63,949 nucleotides of DNA, from assembly GCA_035403085.1 (NCBI GenBank), contig DAONEM010000009.1, forward strand, positions 1-63,949, in the 5' to 3' direction. The stretch is from JAMOAD01 sp023621955 (GTDB lineage Bacteria; Acidobacteriota; Aminicenantia; JAMOAD01). The first letter of the stretch is position 1; the number at the start of each line of letters is the position of its first letter. The notes beneath the pieces were generated by a model. It did not search any database. It was not told the DNA's origin and saw only the letters and a program-made list of their open reading frames with translations. The translations under genes and the position numbers were made by a program. This document shows positions 32,543-41,732 of this stretch, piece after piece.

Positions 32543-33253
32543 ATGATCCCTATCCGCGATACTGTTCCTCACCGCACTCGGCCGGCTGTCAACACGGTGC
32601 TGATACTCGCCAACATCGCCCTCTTCCTTTACCAGCTGACCCTTCCAGCGCTTCTTCAAGAACGGTTGATCTATACCTACGGGGTCATCCCTAGCCGTTT
32701 TCTCCCCTTTCACCCCCTCCACCTCTTCGGCGAAGGACTCTCTCTCTTGTTCCCCCTCTTAACCTCCCTCTTCCTCCACTCCGGATGGACCCACCTGATC
32801 TTCAACATGTGGTTTCTCTGGATCTTCGGGGATAACGTGGAGGACCGTTTAGGCCATAGCCGCTATTTGGGGTTCTACCTCTTCGCGGGTTTCTCCGCTT
32901 CTTTCCTCCATATTCTCTTCAACGCCTCATCCCGAATCCCCGTGATCGGAGCCTCCGGGGCGATTGCCGGTGTCATGGCCGCCTACCTTCTCCTCTTTCC
33001 CTACTCGAGGATTCTAACCCTGATTCCTGTGTTCGTCTTCATCCCCCTCTTCATCGAGATCCCCGCCTACCTCTTCATCCTCTTTTGGTTTATGACCCAG
33101 CTTCTCTCCGGTACGGTTTCTCTCCTCTCCTTGACCTCCGGGGGGATCGCCTGGTGGGCCCACGTGGGGGGATTCTTGGCGGGGATCTTCGTCGTCCTGA
33201 GGGTTCGCAAGCGGGAGAAGAGGCGGTACGTGAACCCCTCCCTCTACTCCTGA
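32543..33253 (+). CDS. Rhomboid-family intramembrane serine protease
   Basis: Six-helix membrane protease (236 aa). HLIFNMWFLWIFGDNVE holds the conserved N-x-W and loop 1 residues; the nucleophile is in GASGAIAG and the catalytic His in WWAHVGGFLAG. The start MIPIRDTVP is usual for this rhomboid type. An in-frame TTG at 32498 lies in the -35 box and is excluded. The gene diverges from the M23 peptidase, and a stem CCTCCCTC/GAGGGAGG (33237-33259) spans its stop codon. Confidence 0.9.
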   Translation: MIPIRDTVPHRTRPAVNTVLILANIALFLYQLTLPALLQERLIYTYGVIPSRFLPFHPLHLFGEGLSLLFPLLTSLFLHSGWTHLIFNMWFLWIFGDNVEDRLGHSRYLGFYLFAGFSASFLHILFNASSRIPVIGASGAIAGVMAAYLLLFPYSRILTLIPVFVFIPLFIEIPAYLFILFWFMTQLLSGTVSLLSLTSGGIAWWAHVGGFLAGIFVVLRVRKREKRRYVNPSLYS

Positions 33254-33293
33254 GGGAGGCTCTGACCGAAGAGGAGAGAAAAGGGTGAAGCTC

Positions 33294-33322
33294 TTGAACC
33301 TTGCGGGCTCTTTCATTAGAAT
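33294..33322 (+). promoter_or_regulatory. Promoter of pot operon
   Basis: TTGAAC (33294-33299), 17-nt spacer, TAGAAT (33317-33322), 37 nt upstream of the GTG start. Confidence 0.78.
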
Positions 33323-33359
33323 AGAGTACGTACGGATCGGCGGGAGGAGGTAGAGCAAG

Positions 33360-34541
33360 GTGGGAGAATTCCTTGAGTTTCGAGAGGTCAGCAAGAGCTT
33401 TGGCTCTATCACCGCCGTGGACAACGTCTCCCTGGAGGTGAAGAGAGGTGAGTTCTTCTCCCTTCTCGGCCCGAGCGGGTGTGGAAAGACGACGATGCTA
33501 CGGCTTCTGGCGGGGTTTGAAAGACCCGACAGCGGCAGGGTCCTCCTAGACGGAGTAGACATTACCGACCTTCCCCCTAACAAGAGGAAGGTGAACACGA
33601 TCTTTCAAAACTACGCACTCTTTCCCCACATGACGGTCTGGGAGAACATCGCCTTCGGCTTGAAGGTGGCCAAGAAACCCTTCCATGAGATATCCCGGGA
33701 AGTCGACAAGATGCTTCAGTTGATTCAGATGACCGACCAGAGCCATAAAAAGCCGGACCAGCTGAGCGGAGGGCAGAAACAGCGTGTCGCCGTCGCCAGG
33801 GCCTTGATCAACAAGCCCCAGGTCCTTCTTCTGGACGAACCCTTGGCTGCCCTGGACCTGAAGCTCCGCCAGAGAATGCTGATCGAGTTGGACCTGATCC
33901 ATGACGAGGTGGGTATCACCTTCCTCTACGTCACCCATGACCAGGGGGAGGCCATGAGCCTGAGCGATCGGATCGCGGTGATGAGCGCGGGGAAGGTTCA
34001 GCAGATCGGCACCCCCCCGGAGGTCTACGAGACTCCCCGAACCTCTTTCGTAGCGGCCTTCATCGGGGACACAAACTTCTTCGAGGGCTCCGTTGAAAGC
34101 CTGTTGAACGGCGACTACAGCAGGATCAAAGTGGAAGACTTTCCCGATATCGTCTGCTTCAACGACAAGCAGATTCTGGCGGGTAACCCGGTGTACCTCA
34201 GTATCCGTCCCGAGAAGATTCGGATCTCCAGGGACAAACCGGAGGATCTTCCTCCCCACGTCAACCTCTATCCGGCCAAGGTGGAAGACGTGATCTACCT
34301 GGGGTCGACGACGAAGTATTGGGTCCGTATGGGTGAGTACAGGATCTCCCTCCTCCGGCAACACGGTCGCTTCTTCCTGGACGAGAAGCCGATCCGATGG
34401 CAGGACGATGTCTGGATCTGGTGGCACTCCGACGATGGCTTTATGTTGGAACGGTACAGTGAAAAGGACGAGAGCCTCAACCCCCTTCCTCCCGAGAAGG
34501 TTGGGGAGGAGTCAGACGAAGAGGCCTCCTTTGAAAAGTAA
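33360..34541 (+). CDS. potA: Spermidine/putrescine ABC transporter ATPase
   Basis: Cytoplasmic ATPase (393 aa) of a polyamine importer. Walker A GPSGCGKTT, signature LSGGQKQRVAVARAL, Walker B LLLDEPLAALD, switch His in THDQGEAMSLSD, then a TOBE regulatory region (IRPEKIRISRD). Starts with GTG after GGGAGGAGG. The C-terminal tail is acidic and longer than in E. coli. First of four genes in the order ATPase-permease-permease-binding protein, with overlaps, which fixes the substrate class as polyamines. Confidence 0.94.
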   Translation: MGEFLEFREVSKSFGSITAVDNVSLEVKRGEFFSLLGPSGCGKTTMLRLLAGFERPDSGRVLLDGVDITDLPPNKRKVNTIFQNYALFPHMTVWENIAFGLKVAKKPFHEISREVDKMLQLIQMTDQSHKKPDQLSGGQKQRVAVARALINKPQVLLLDEPLAALDLKLRQRMLIELDLIHDEVGITFLYVTHDQGEAMSLSDRIAVMSAGKVQQIGTPPEVYETPRTSFVAAFIGDTNFFEGSVESLLNGDYSRIKVEDFPDIVCFNDKQILAGNPVYLSIRPEKIRISRDKPEDLPPHVNLYPAKVEDVIYLGSTTKYWVRMGEYRISLLRQHGRFFLDEKPIRWQDDVWIWWHSDDGFMLERYSEKDESLNPLPPEKVGEESDEEASFEK

Positions 34542-35409
34542 CCGGCGGGCCTCTTGGAAGGAGTGGTTTGTTACCTCTCCCTCCCTCTTCTGGCTGAGTT
34601 TCTTCTTCGTCATCCCCACTCTTCTGGTCTTCGCCATCGCCTTTAAACCCGCCAACCCTTACGGAGGGATCGGTAAAGGGTGGAGCCTTCAGACCCTCTT
34701 TCACCTCGCCAACCCGAACTACCCGTCCATTCTCTGGCGGACTCTCTGGATCAGCCTGCTCACGACGGTGATCTGCCTGGTCCTGGCCGTTCCTACAGGC
34801 TACCATATCGCCCGTTTAAAGCCTCGGGTGCGACAGCTTGTCCTCCTTCTGGTGATTGTCCCCTTTTGGACCAGCTTTCTGGTGAGAATCTTCGCCTGGA
34901 AGCTTCTTCTCCATCCGGAGGGGTTCGTGAAGAGGGCTCTGGTCATGGTGGGACTGGCCGGTCCGGAGAGTATTCTCATGTACAACTCTGCGGCGGTTCT
35001 GCTCGTTATGGTCTACACCTACCTTCCCTTCTCGATTCTCCCGATCTACGCCGCGGCGGAGAAGTACGATTTTCGGCTCAGCGAGGCGGCTAGAGACTTA
35101 GGGGCAGGGGCGGTGAGAACCTTCTTCAGCGTCTTCCTTCCGGCCATCCGCCGGGGAATCCTCACCTCCGTCTTGGTCGTCTTCATCCCGGCCTTGGGCT
35201 CTTACGTGATTCCCGATATCGTGGGAGGTCCAGGAAGCGAAATGATGGGCAACAAGATCGCCCAACGGGTTTTCGTCGACAGGAACCTTCCCCATGCGGC
35301 CGCCCTCTCGGCGCTCTTGATCTTGGCCGTTATGGCCCCCCTCGTCATGGTTCTGCTTCTACAGCGGAACAGGGTGAAAAACGATCCTTTCATCAGCGAG
35401 GATTCATGA
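34531..35409 (+). CDS. potB: Polyamine ABC transporter permease PotB
   Basis: Inner-membrane permease (292 aa) with six helices. The EAA loop that docks onto PotA reads EAARDLGAGAVRTFFSVFLP. The start is TTG 34531 (MKSNRRASWKEW), overlapping the potA stop with AAGAGG six nt before; no ATG or GTG suits. Overlaps potC by four nt. Confidence 0.92.
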   Translation: MKSNRRASWKEWFVTSPSLFWLSFFFVIPTLLVFAIAFKPANPYGGIGKGWSLQTLFHLANPNYPSILWRTLWISLLTTVICLVLAVPTGYHIARLKPRVRQLVLLLVIVPFWTSFLVRIFAWKLLLHPEGFVKRALVMVGLAGPESILMYNSAAVLLVMVYTYLPFSILPIYAAAEKYDFRLSEAARDLGAGAVRTFFSVFLPAIRRGILTSVLVVFIPALGSYVIPDIVGGPGSEMMGNKIAQRVFVDRNLPHAAALSALLILAVMAPLVMVLLLQRNRVKNDPFISEDS

Positions 35410-36188
35410 AGAGAAGCCGTTTCCCCCTGATCGTCACCCTCCTGGTTCTGCTCTTCTTCTATCTGCCCATCATGGTCCTCGTAATCAACTCCTTCAACGC
35501 TTCCCGCTTCGGAAGCGGGTGGGAAGGGTTTTCCTTGATCTGGTACAGACGCCTCTTCGATTCCCCTGAAATCTGGCGCGCCGTCCAGAACTCCTTGGTC
35601 ATCGCCTTCGGGGCCACCCTTCTCTCCCTGCTTCTGGGAACGACGGCGGCCTTCGCCCTTCATAAGTACGCCAGAAGCCGTTTGCAACGCTCCCACTACC
35701 TACTGATCTACACGCCCCTGGTGGTTCCGGAGATTCTCACGGGAATAAGCCTTCTGATGTTTTTTGTGGCCTTGGGCTGGGAACTTGGGCTCTGGACGAT
35801 CTTTCTCTCCCACGTCACCTTTTGTATAAGCTATGTCGCCATGGTGGTTCTGGCAAGGCTTCAGGATTTCGACTACTCCATCGTCGAGGCCTCTCAGGAT
35901 TTGGGGGCCGATTGGCTGACCACAGCGAGAAAAGTGCTTCTCCCTATGCTCGCCCCGGGTCTGACCGCCGGGGGGCTTCTGGCCTTCACCCTTTCCATCG
36001 ACGATTTTGTCATCTCCTTTTTCGTCGCCGGTCCCGGATCGACGACCCTCCCGATCAGGATCTACAGCATGATCAAACACGGTTCGCCGCCCATGATCAA
36101 CGCCCTTTCCACTCTTCTTTTGGTGATCACCTTCTCCGCCGTCGTGGTGAGCCAGCGGGTTGGTGAAGGGACGCCTCCGGGGAGCTGA
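35406..36188 (+). CDS. potC: Polyamine ABC transporter permease PotC
   Basis: Second permease subunit (260 aa), six helices, starting with the typical YLPIMVLVINSFN segment. EAA loop: EASQDLGADWLTTARKVLLP; later TLSIDDFVISFF is characteristic of PotC. ATG overlaps the potB stop (ATGA). Confidence 0.94.
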   Translation: MKRSRFPLIVTLLVLLFFYLPIMVLVINSFNASRFGSGWEGFSLIWYRRLFDSPEIWRAVQNSLVIAFGATLLSLLLGTTAAFALHKYARSRLQRSHYLLIYTPLVVPEILTGISLLMFFVALGWELGLWTIFLSHVTFCISYVAMVVLARLQDFDYSIVEASQDLGADWLTTARKVLLPMLAPGLTAGGLLAFTLSIDDFVISFFVAGPGSTTLPIRIYSMIKHGSPPMINALSTLLLVITFSAVVVSQRVGEGTPPGS

Positions 36189-36200
36189 TCCCCTTCCTTG

Positions 36201-36209
36201 TGGTATAAT
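36201..36209 (+). promoter_or_regulatory. Extended -10 promoter of potD
   Basis: TGGTATAAT with TATAAT at 36204-36209, preceded by CTTCCTTG and lacking a -35. It is nearly identical to the ftsH promoter and would let the binding protein be made in excess of the transporter. Confidence 0.65.
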
Positions 36210-36249
36210 CGATCGTTGTCGAAAAAGCGGTAGCTGTGGAGGAGAAAGG

Positions 36250-37302
36250 ATGAAAAATAACTGGAGAAATTCTTGCTTCTCGGCCTTAACCATGGTGCTT
36301 CTTCTCTCCCTCTTCTTTGTCAGTTGCGGTCAGAAGAAGAGGGAACTCAACGTCTACACCTGGGCGGACTACTTCAAACCTGAGCTGATCGAACGTTTCG
36401 AGAGGGAAAACAACTGTCGGATCGTCATCGACACCTTCGACAGCAACGAGGCCATGTACGCCAAACTGAAGGCCGGCGCCAAAGGGTACGATCTGGTGAC
36501 TCCCAGCAGCTATATGGTCAGTCTGATGGACCAGCAGGGGATGGTCCGCAAAATCCGGCCCGAGCTGATTCCGAACAGGAAGAACATCGATCCTGAGTTT
36601 CTGAAGATCACCATAGACAAGTCCATGGACCATAGCGTCCCCTACATGATCACCGTAACCGGGATCGCCTATCTGAAGAGCCGGGTGGCGGATGTCCGAC
36701 CTACCTGGGCCCTCTTCGACAGGCAGGACCTGAAGGGGCGCATGACCATGTTCAACGATATGAGGGAGACCCTGGGTGCCGCCTTGAAGTCTCTCGGCTA
36801 CAGCCTGAACTCTCATAACCCCGAGGAGCTGGACAAGGCGAAGGAGGTGGTCCTCCGTTGGAGGAAGAACCTGGCTAAGTTTGAGAACGAGCAGTACAAG
36901 AGCGGCCTCGCCTCCGGGGAGTTCCTCCTGGTCCACGGCTACAGCGGAGATATTCTCCAGGTTCAGAAGGAGAACCCCGACATCGCCTTCACAATCCCCG
37001 AGGAGGGAACGGCGATCTCCTGCGACGACCTCGTGATCCCTCTGGGGGCCGCTCAGGAGGAGCTGGCCCACAAGTTCATCAACTTCCTCTTGGACGCCAA
37101 GGTGGCGGCGGAGAACACGGAGTTTGTCGGCTACCTCTGCCCGAACCGTCTCTCTTACGAACTTCTGCCCCGGGAGATGAGAGAGAACCCAGCCCTCTTC
37201 ATGGAGCCCTCCGTCCGCTCCAAGAGTGAGGTTCTGGACGACCTGGGAAGGGCGAACGAGCTCTATATCAGGGTTTGGGACCAGATCAAGGCGGCGGAGT
37301 AG
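36250..37302 (+). CDS. potD: Spermidine/putrescine-binding lipoprotein PotD
   Basis: Periplasmic solute-binding protein (350 aa) anchored as a lipoprotein: signal LLLSLFFVSC with lipobox FVSC. Family features are LNVYTWADYFKPELIERFE, YDLVTPSSYMV and a polyamine pocket including Trp and Asp residues (YTWADY; YSGDI). GGAGGAGAAAGG precedes ATG 36250; an in-frame start at 36160 lies within potC. It has its own promoter as well as operon read-through. Confidence 0.94.
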   Translation: MKNNWRNSCFSALTMVLLLSLFFVSCGQKKRELNVYTWADYFKPELIERFERENNCRIVIDTFDSNEAMYAKLKAGAKGYDLVTPSSYMVSLMDQQGMVRKIRPELIPNRKNIDPEFLKITIDKSMDHSVPYMITVTGIAYLKSRVADVRPTWALFDRQDLKGRMTMFNDMRETLGAALKSLGYSLNSHNPEELDKAKEVVLRWRKNLAKFENEQYKSGLASGEFLLVHGYSGDILQVQKENPDIAFTIPEEGTAISCDDLVIPLGAAQEELAHKFINFLLDAKVAAENTEFVGYLCPNRLSYELLPREMRENPALFMEPSVRSKSEVLDDLGRANELYIRVWDQIKAAE

Positions 37303-37315
37303 GGAGGGGAAGGCT

Positions 37316-37343
37316 TTGACAAATCTCCCCTTCGTGTTAAGAT
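37316..37343 (+). promoter_or_regulatory. Promoter of ferredoxin gene
   Basis: TTGACA (37316-37321), 16-nt spacer, TAAGAT (37338-37343), 35 nt before the ATG. Confidence 0.8.
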
Positions 37344-37378
37344 AAACGAGATTCTAACTCTAAGAAGGAGTGTGAACC

Positions 37379-37552
37379 ATGGCCCATACGATCGGAGAAA
37401 ATTGCGTCAACTGCGGAGCCTGTGAATCTGAATGCCCCGTCGGCGCTATCAGCGAAGGAGAAGGCAAGAGGGTTATCGACGGCGATAAGTGCGTTGATTG
37501 CGGTAGCTGTGCAGCCGTTTGTCCCGCCGACGCCATCGAAGGTCCCAAATAA
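37379..37552 (+). CDS. Clostridial-type 2[4Fe-4S] ferredoxin
   Basis: A 57-aa electron carrier with two cluster motifs, CVNCGACESECPVGA and CVDCGSCAAVCPADA, each C-x2-C-x2-C-x3-C-P. The start region AHTIGENCVNCGAC matches low-potential ferredoxins of anaerobes. AAGGAG precedes the ATG by nine nt. It is a single-gene unit with its own strong promoter and terminator, suggesting high expression and a fermentative or anaerobic metabolism. Confidence 0.95.
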   Translation: MAHTIGENCVNCGACESECPVGAISEGEGKRVIDGDKCVDCGSCAAVCPADAIEGPK

Positions 37553-37570
37553 GCTTTTCTCACTTCCCTG

Positions 37571-37610
37571 GGGGTAGGTTCTTCTCGTGTAAGAGCCTGC
37601 CCCTTTTTTT
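37571..37610 (+). terminator. Intrinsic terminator after ferredoxin
   Basis: A 13-bp stem with two G-U pairs (37571-37583 with 37591-37603), seven-nt loop, followed by seven T (37604-37610). The next start codon follows only five nt after the T-run. Confidence 0.88.
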
Positions 37611-37615
37611 ATAGA

Positions 37616-38485
37616 ATGAAGAAAAAAGTTCTCCTCATCCATACAGGCGGCACCATCGGAATGGTCCGGGATACCGAAAGCGGAGTCTTAAAACCAGACC
37701 GGTTTTACGACAGCCTTCTGAAGGTGATTCCCGAATTGGATCAGCTTGCGGAGATTCAGGTCGAGATTCCCTTCCTCTTCGATAGCTCCGACATGGACCT
37801 CGGCCACTGGGAAACCCTCGGCAGGGTCATTGCCGACCACATTCCCGGGGTAGATGGGGTCGTGATCACCCATGGGACGGACACACTGGCCTACACCGCT
37901 TCGGCCCTCTCCTACATGTTGGAAAACCTTCCGGTCCCCGTGATCCTCACGGGGGCTCAGAAGCCTCTCTCCGACCTGAGGAGCGACGCGCGTTCAAACC
38001 TGATCAACGCCGTGGAGATGGCCGCTTCGGGAGTCCGGGAGGTGGCCGTCGTCTTCGATGANNNNNNNNNNNNNNNNNNNNNNNNNNNNNNNNNNNNNNN
38101 NNNNNNNNNNNNNNNNNNNNNNNNNNNNNNNNNNNNNNNNNNNNNNNNNNNNNNNNNNNNNCCTCGGGAGTGTAGGGGAATCATCCTCATCGGCTACGGA
38201 GCCGGGACCGTTCCCATGAAGTACGGAGAGATTGTCCACAAGGCGGAGGAGTGGATCAACCAGGGAAGGGTCGTCGTTCTCATGAGCGAAACGAAGGCGG
38301 GGCCTACGGACCCAAGGCTCTACGAATCCGGTTCCCACCTCTTGGAGATAGGGGTTCTTCCCGCATGGGACATGACCTTCGAGGCTGCGGTGACCAAGCT
38401 TATCCACCTGATGGGGTGTCACTGTGACAACCCATCGGTGCGCCACGACTTTCTCCAGCCTATCGCCGGTGAAATGACCCTCTGA
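37616..38485 (+). CDS. Type I L-asparaginase, interrupted by an assembly gap
   Basis: Cytoplasmic asparaginase hydrolysing L-asparagine. The first catalytic Thr is in HTGGTIGM, the second with its Asp in THGTDTLAYTASAL, and LTGAQKPLSDLRSDA binds substrate. After the gap, IILIGYGAGTVP and DMTFEAAVTKL close the second domain. The reading frame spans 289 codons including 100 N; the family is near 335 residues, so the true gap should be about 240 nt rather than 100. No ribosome site precedes the ATG, which sits next to the ferredoxin terminator. Confidence 0.88.
   Translation: MKKKVLLIHTGGTIGMVRDTESGVLKPDRFYDSLLKVIPELDQLAEIQVEIPFLFDSSDMDLGHWETLGRVIADHIPGVDGVVITHGTDTLAYTASALSYMLENLPVPVILTGAQKPLSDLRSDARSNLINAVEMAASGVREVAVVFDXXXXXXXXXXXXXXXXXXXXXXXXXXXXXXXXXXPRECRGIILIGYGAGTVPMKYGEIVHKAEEWINQGRVVVLMSETKAGPTDPRLYESGSHLLEIGVLPAWDMTFEAAVTKLIHLMGCHCDNPSVRHDFLQPIAGEMTL
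38062..38161. other. Assembly gap (100 N) inside asparaginase
   Basis: Exactly 100 N, a conventional placeholder for unknown length. The flanks show no overlap. Comparison with the usual length of type I asparaginases implies that around 45 further codons are missing. Confidence 0.95.
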
Positions 38486-38486
38486 G

Positions 38487-39401
38487 ATGTTCTCCTACGC
38501 CGGTGAGATCGCCGCTCTCCTGACCGCCCTCTGTTGGTCCATGAACTCCCTCTTCTTCAGCAGTGCGGGGAAGAGGGTCGGCTCCTCAACGGTCAACCTT
38601 CTGAGACTCTGGATCGCCTTGGCCATCCTTGTCCCGGTGCACACGGTTTTGACGGGGATTCCAATCCCCTGGCGGGCCTCCCCGACGGCCTGGCTCTCCC
38701 TCTCCCTCTCCGGCATGATCGGCTTCGTCTTGGGAGATGCCGCCTATCTGGAGGCCCTCGTTCTCCTGGGGCCTCGGTTGGTCATGTTGCTCATGACCAC
38801 CTCCCCCTTCGTCGCCGCTCTTCTCGGGTGGCTCATCTCAGGGGAGACCCTGGGGAGGTGGGAGATCTGCGCCATGATCGTCACCCTGGCCGGAGTGGCC
38901 TGGGTTGTGGGAGAGGGAAACGGCGGCGGTGACGCGAAGAGGGGGACGGGCTTTCGCAAGGGGATCCTCTTCGGTCTGCTCGGAGCCGTCGGGCAAGCCG
39001 TAGGGCTCCTCTTCTCCAAGATGGGCCTGAAAACGGGAATCTCACCGATGTCGGCCAACCTGATCCGGATAGCCGCCGCGGGGGCGCTCATGACGGGGAT
39101 CGTTCTTCTAACGGGACGCTTTGCCTACTACAGGGGTAAGTTCAAGGAGAAACAGGCCCTCCGGATGATCGCCCTAGGAACCCTTCTCGGCCCTTTGACA
39201 GGGGTCATTCTCTCCCTCTACTCCGTGAAGCTCGCCCCCCTGGGGGTCGCTTCGACGCTCATGTCCCTATCACCGGTGATCCTCATCCCGATCTCCCGCT
39301 TTGTTCTTCACGAAAAGATCTCCCTGAGGGCCGTGGTGGGGACCATCCTCTCTCTGCTGGGGGTGGCGCTCTTCTTCCTGGCCCCCCTCCTCTCCTCCTG
39401 A
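38487..39401 (+). CDS. EamA/DMT-superfamily transporter
   Basis: Ten-helix inner-membrane transporter (304 aa) made of two EamA repeats: the first begins EIAALLTALCWSMNSLFF, the second FGLLGAVGQAVGLLFSKMGL. These exporters carry amino acids, metabolites or drugs; the substrate cannot be told. It starts one nt after the asparaginase stop, hinting at a link to amino-acid metabolism. Confidence 0.88.
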   Translation: MFSYAGEIAALLTALCWSMNSLFFSSAGKRVGSSTVNLLRLWIALAILVPVHTVLTGIPIPWRASPTAWLSLSLSGMIGFVLGDAAYLEALVLLGPRLVMLLMTTSPFVAALLGWLISGETLGRWEICAMIVTLAGVAWVVGEGNGGGDAKRGTGFRKGILFGLLGAVGQAVGLLFSKMGLKTGISPMSANLIRIAAAGALMTGIVLLTGRFAYYRGKFKEKQALRMIALGTLLGPLTGVILSLYSVKLAPLGVASTLMSLSPVILIPISRFVLHEKISLRAVVGTILSLLGVALFFLAPLLSS

Positions 39402-39417
39402 GAAGGGGTCTCTCTGC

Positions 39418-41673
39418 TCACTTCGCCTTCCACTTCTGCTTCAGAAGCTCCACTGGATCAATCTTTTTGACCGGTTCTTGCCGCTTGGGTGCCTTTGTCT
39501 CCTCACCCTTCCGGCCCTTCCCCCTCCTCTCCGGAGAGGGGAGCAAGGCCTTGATGCTCAGCTGGATTCTCTTCAGCTCCTTGTCGACCTTCAGGACCCG
39601 GACTTTCACCTTTTGCCCGACCTGGAGAACCTCTTCGGGAGTGGTGATGTAGCGGTGGGAGATTTCAGAGACATGGACAAGACCGTCTTGGTGGACTCCG
39701 ATATCGACAAAGGCCCCGAAGTTGGTGACGTTTGTGACAACTCCGTCCAGGTCCATCCCTTCGTTCAGGTCTTCGATGGTCTCCACCCCTTCGGTGAAGC
39801 GGAAGAGCTCAAAATCTTTTCTCGGGTCCCGCCCCGGGTTTTCGAGCTCCTTGAGGATGTCCTTGATCGTGGGAAGGCCGAACTCATCGTTGACGAACCT
39901 CTCAGCCTGGATTTTCGAGAGGAGTTCCTTGTTCTCCGGGAGAGAATCCACGGGAACCGAGAGCTCCTGGGCCATTCTCTCCACAACCTTGTAGCTCTCC
40001 GGATGGATTCCCGTGTTGTCCAGAGGGTTTTGGCCGCCTCGGATTCGGAGAAAGCCTACACTCTGTTGAAAGGCCTTGGGACCGAAGAGACGGACGTTTA
40101 GGAGCTCTTCCCTCCGTTTGAAGGGGCCCTTTTCCTCCCTGTGTTGGACAATGTTCTGGGCCAGGCTCTCCCCGATTCCGGAAACATAGCGGAGAAGATG
40201 CCTGGAGGCGGTGTTGACGTCGACCCCAACGCGGTTGACGACGGAAACGACCGTAGCGTCGAGCTTCTTCTTTAACTGGGTCTGTCCGACATCGTGCTGG
40301 TACTGTCCAACCCCGATGGCCTTGGGCTCGATCTTCACCAATTCTGCCAAGGGGTCCTGAAAGCGGCGCCCGATGGAGACGGCCCCTCGAACGGTGAGAT
40401 CGTGGTCGGGAAACTCCTCCCGTCCAATCTTCGAGGCCGAATAGACCGACGCCCCCGCCTCGTTGACAACGGTGAGGATCGTCGGCTCCTTGAGCATCCG
40501 TTTGAAGAAGAGGTGACTCTCCCGGGACGCCGTACCGTTGCCGATCACCACGGCCTTGAGTCGGTGTTTCGCCATGAGCCCCTTAACGGTGACCTCGGCC
40601 TCTTCCACCCTCTCCTGGGGAGGGGTGGGGAAGATCGTCGTGTTCTCCAGGAGGGAGCCGGTCTCGCCGAGGGCGACGACCTTGCACCCTGTCCGGAATC
40701 CGGGATCTACTGCTAACAGGGGAATCGACCCCGCCGGAGAGGCGAGAAGAAGGTTCTCCAGGTTGGAGGCGAAGACCCGAATCGCCTCTTCGTCGGCCTT
40801 CTCTTTCATCTCCCCCCGAATCTCCAGCTCCAGAGAGGGGAAGAGGAGCCTGACGTAAGAGTCCTCAAGAAAGCGGCAAAGGAGCTCCCTTCGTGGGTGG
40901 GGGTCGGGGATGACCGCGGCGGCGGCCTTGCCGATCAACTCTTCCCTGTCCACGTCGATCTTGATCCTGAGAACCCCCTCCCTTTCCCCCCTTTCGGTAG
41001 CAAGGATCCGGTGGGAGGGAATAGTCCTAAGCGGTTCTTGGAAGTCGTAGTACTGCTCAAACTTCGAACGTTGCTCTTTCCACTCCGGAAGGGCCGAAAC
41101 CGCGAGAGAGCCTCCCGTGGAGATCAGCTTTCTTAGAAGGGCGCGAAGGGAGGAATCTTCGTTGTAGAGCTCCGCGACGATGTGACCGGCTCCCTCCAAA
41201 GCCTCCTGGACCGAGGAGACACCCTTGGCGGTGTCGACGAAGGGGAGGGCCATGGCTTCCGCCTCCTCCTCCTCGCGAGGATCGAGGATGAGGAGGGCCA
41301 GGGGCTCAAGCCCCTTCTCCTTGGCTATGGTCGCCTTTGTCCTCCGTTTGGGTTTGTAGGGGAGGTAGAGGTCTTCGAGCTCGCTCTTTTCATAGGTGGC
41401 TTGAATCTTCTCCTTCAGCTCTTCGGTGAGCTTCCCCTGCTCGTCGATGGTCTTGAGAACGGTCGCCTTCCTCTCGTTGAGCTCCTTGAGGGATTCGTAG
41501 GCTTCCCGGATCTCCTCCACCTTCACCTCGTCCAGGCTTCCGGTCATCTCTTTCCTGTAGCGGGAGATGAAGGGGACGGTCATCCCCTCGTCCAACAGGG
41601 AGAGGACGTTCTGAAGGGCCGAAGTGGAAACGACGAGGCTCTTTTGAAGAAAGAGAAAATCACGGTTTTCCAT
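39418..41673 (-). CDS. tex: Tex-family S1 RNA-binding protein
   Basis: Cytoplasmic nucleic-acid-binding protein (751 aa) linked to transcription. N-terminal helix-turn-helix region (VPFISRYRKEMTGSLDEV), YqgF/RNase H-like domain (LAVDPGFRTGCKVVALGE), helix-hairpin-helix pair (YVSGIGESLAQNIVQHR), and S1 domain (GVVTNVTNFGAFVDIGVHQ) followed by a basic tail. Length and order match Tex. The ATG follows AAGGAG; a TGCTAAAAT box lies at 41715-41723. Confidence 0.95.
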   Translation of the reverse strand: MENRDFLFLQKSLVVSTSALQNVLSLLDEGMTVPFISRYRKEMTGSLDEVKVEEIREAYESLKELNERKATVLKTIDEQGKLTEELKEKIQATYEKSELEDLYLPYKPKRRTKATIAKEKGLEPLALLILDPREEEEAEAMALPFVDTAKGVSSVQEALEGAGHIVAELYNEDSSLRALLRKLISTGGSLAVSALPEWKEQRSKFEQYYDFQEPLRTIPSHRILATERGEREGVLRIKIDVDREELIGKAAAAVIPDPHPRRELLCRFLEDSYVRLLFPSLELEIRGEMKEKADEEAIRVFASNLENLLLASPAGSIPLLAVDPGFRTGCKVVALGETGSLLENTTIFPTPPQERVEEAEVTVKGLMAKHRLKAVVIGNGTASRESHLFFKRMLKEPTILTVVNEAGASVYSASKIGREEFPDHDLTVRGAVSIGRRFQDPLAELVKIEPKAIGVGQYQHDVGQTQLKKKLDATVVSVVNRVGVDVNTASRHLLRYVSGIGESLAQNIVQHREEKGPFKRREELLNVRLFGPKAFQQSVGFLRIRGGQNPLDNTGIHPESYKVVERMAQELSVPVDSLPENKELLSKIQAERFVNDEFGLPTIKDILKELENPGRDPRKDFELFRFTEGVETIEDLNEGMDLDGVVTNVTNFGAFVDIGVHQDGLVHVSEISHRYITTPEEVLQVGQKVKVRVLKVDKELKRIQLSIKALLPSPERRGKGRKGEETKAPKRQEPVKKIDPVELLKQKWKAK

Positions 41674-41714
41674 AGAGATCTCCTTAAATTTCGTGCAAAG
41701 GTTCGACGGGAGCT

Positions 41715-41723
41715 ATTTTAGCA
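41715..41723 (-). promoter_or_regulatory. Putative extended -10 promoter of tex
   Basis: On the minus strand TGCTAAAAT, 42 nt upstream of the ATG, with no good -35. It lies just after the T-run of the preceding terminator. Confidence 0.5.
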
Positions 41724-41732
41724 TAGGGAAAC

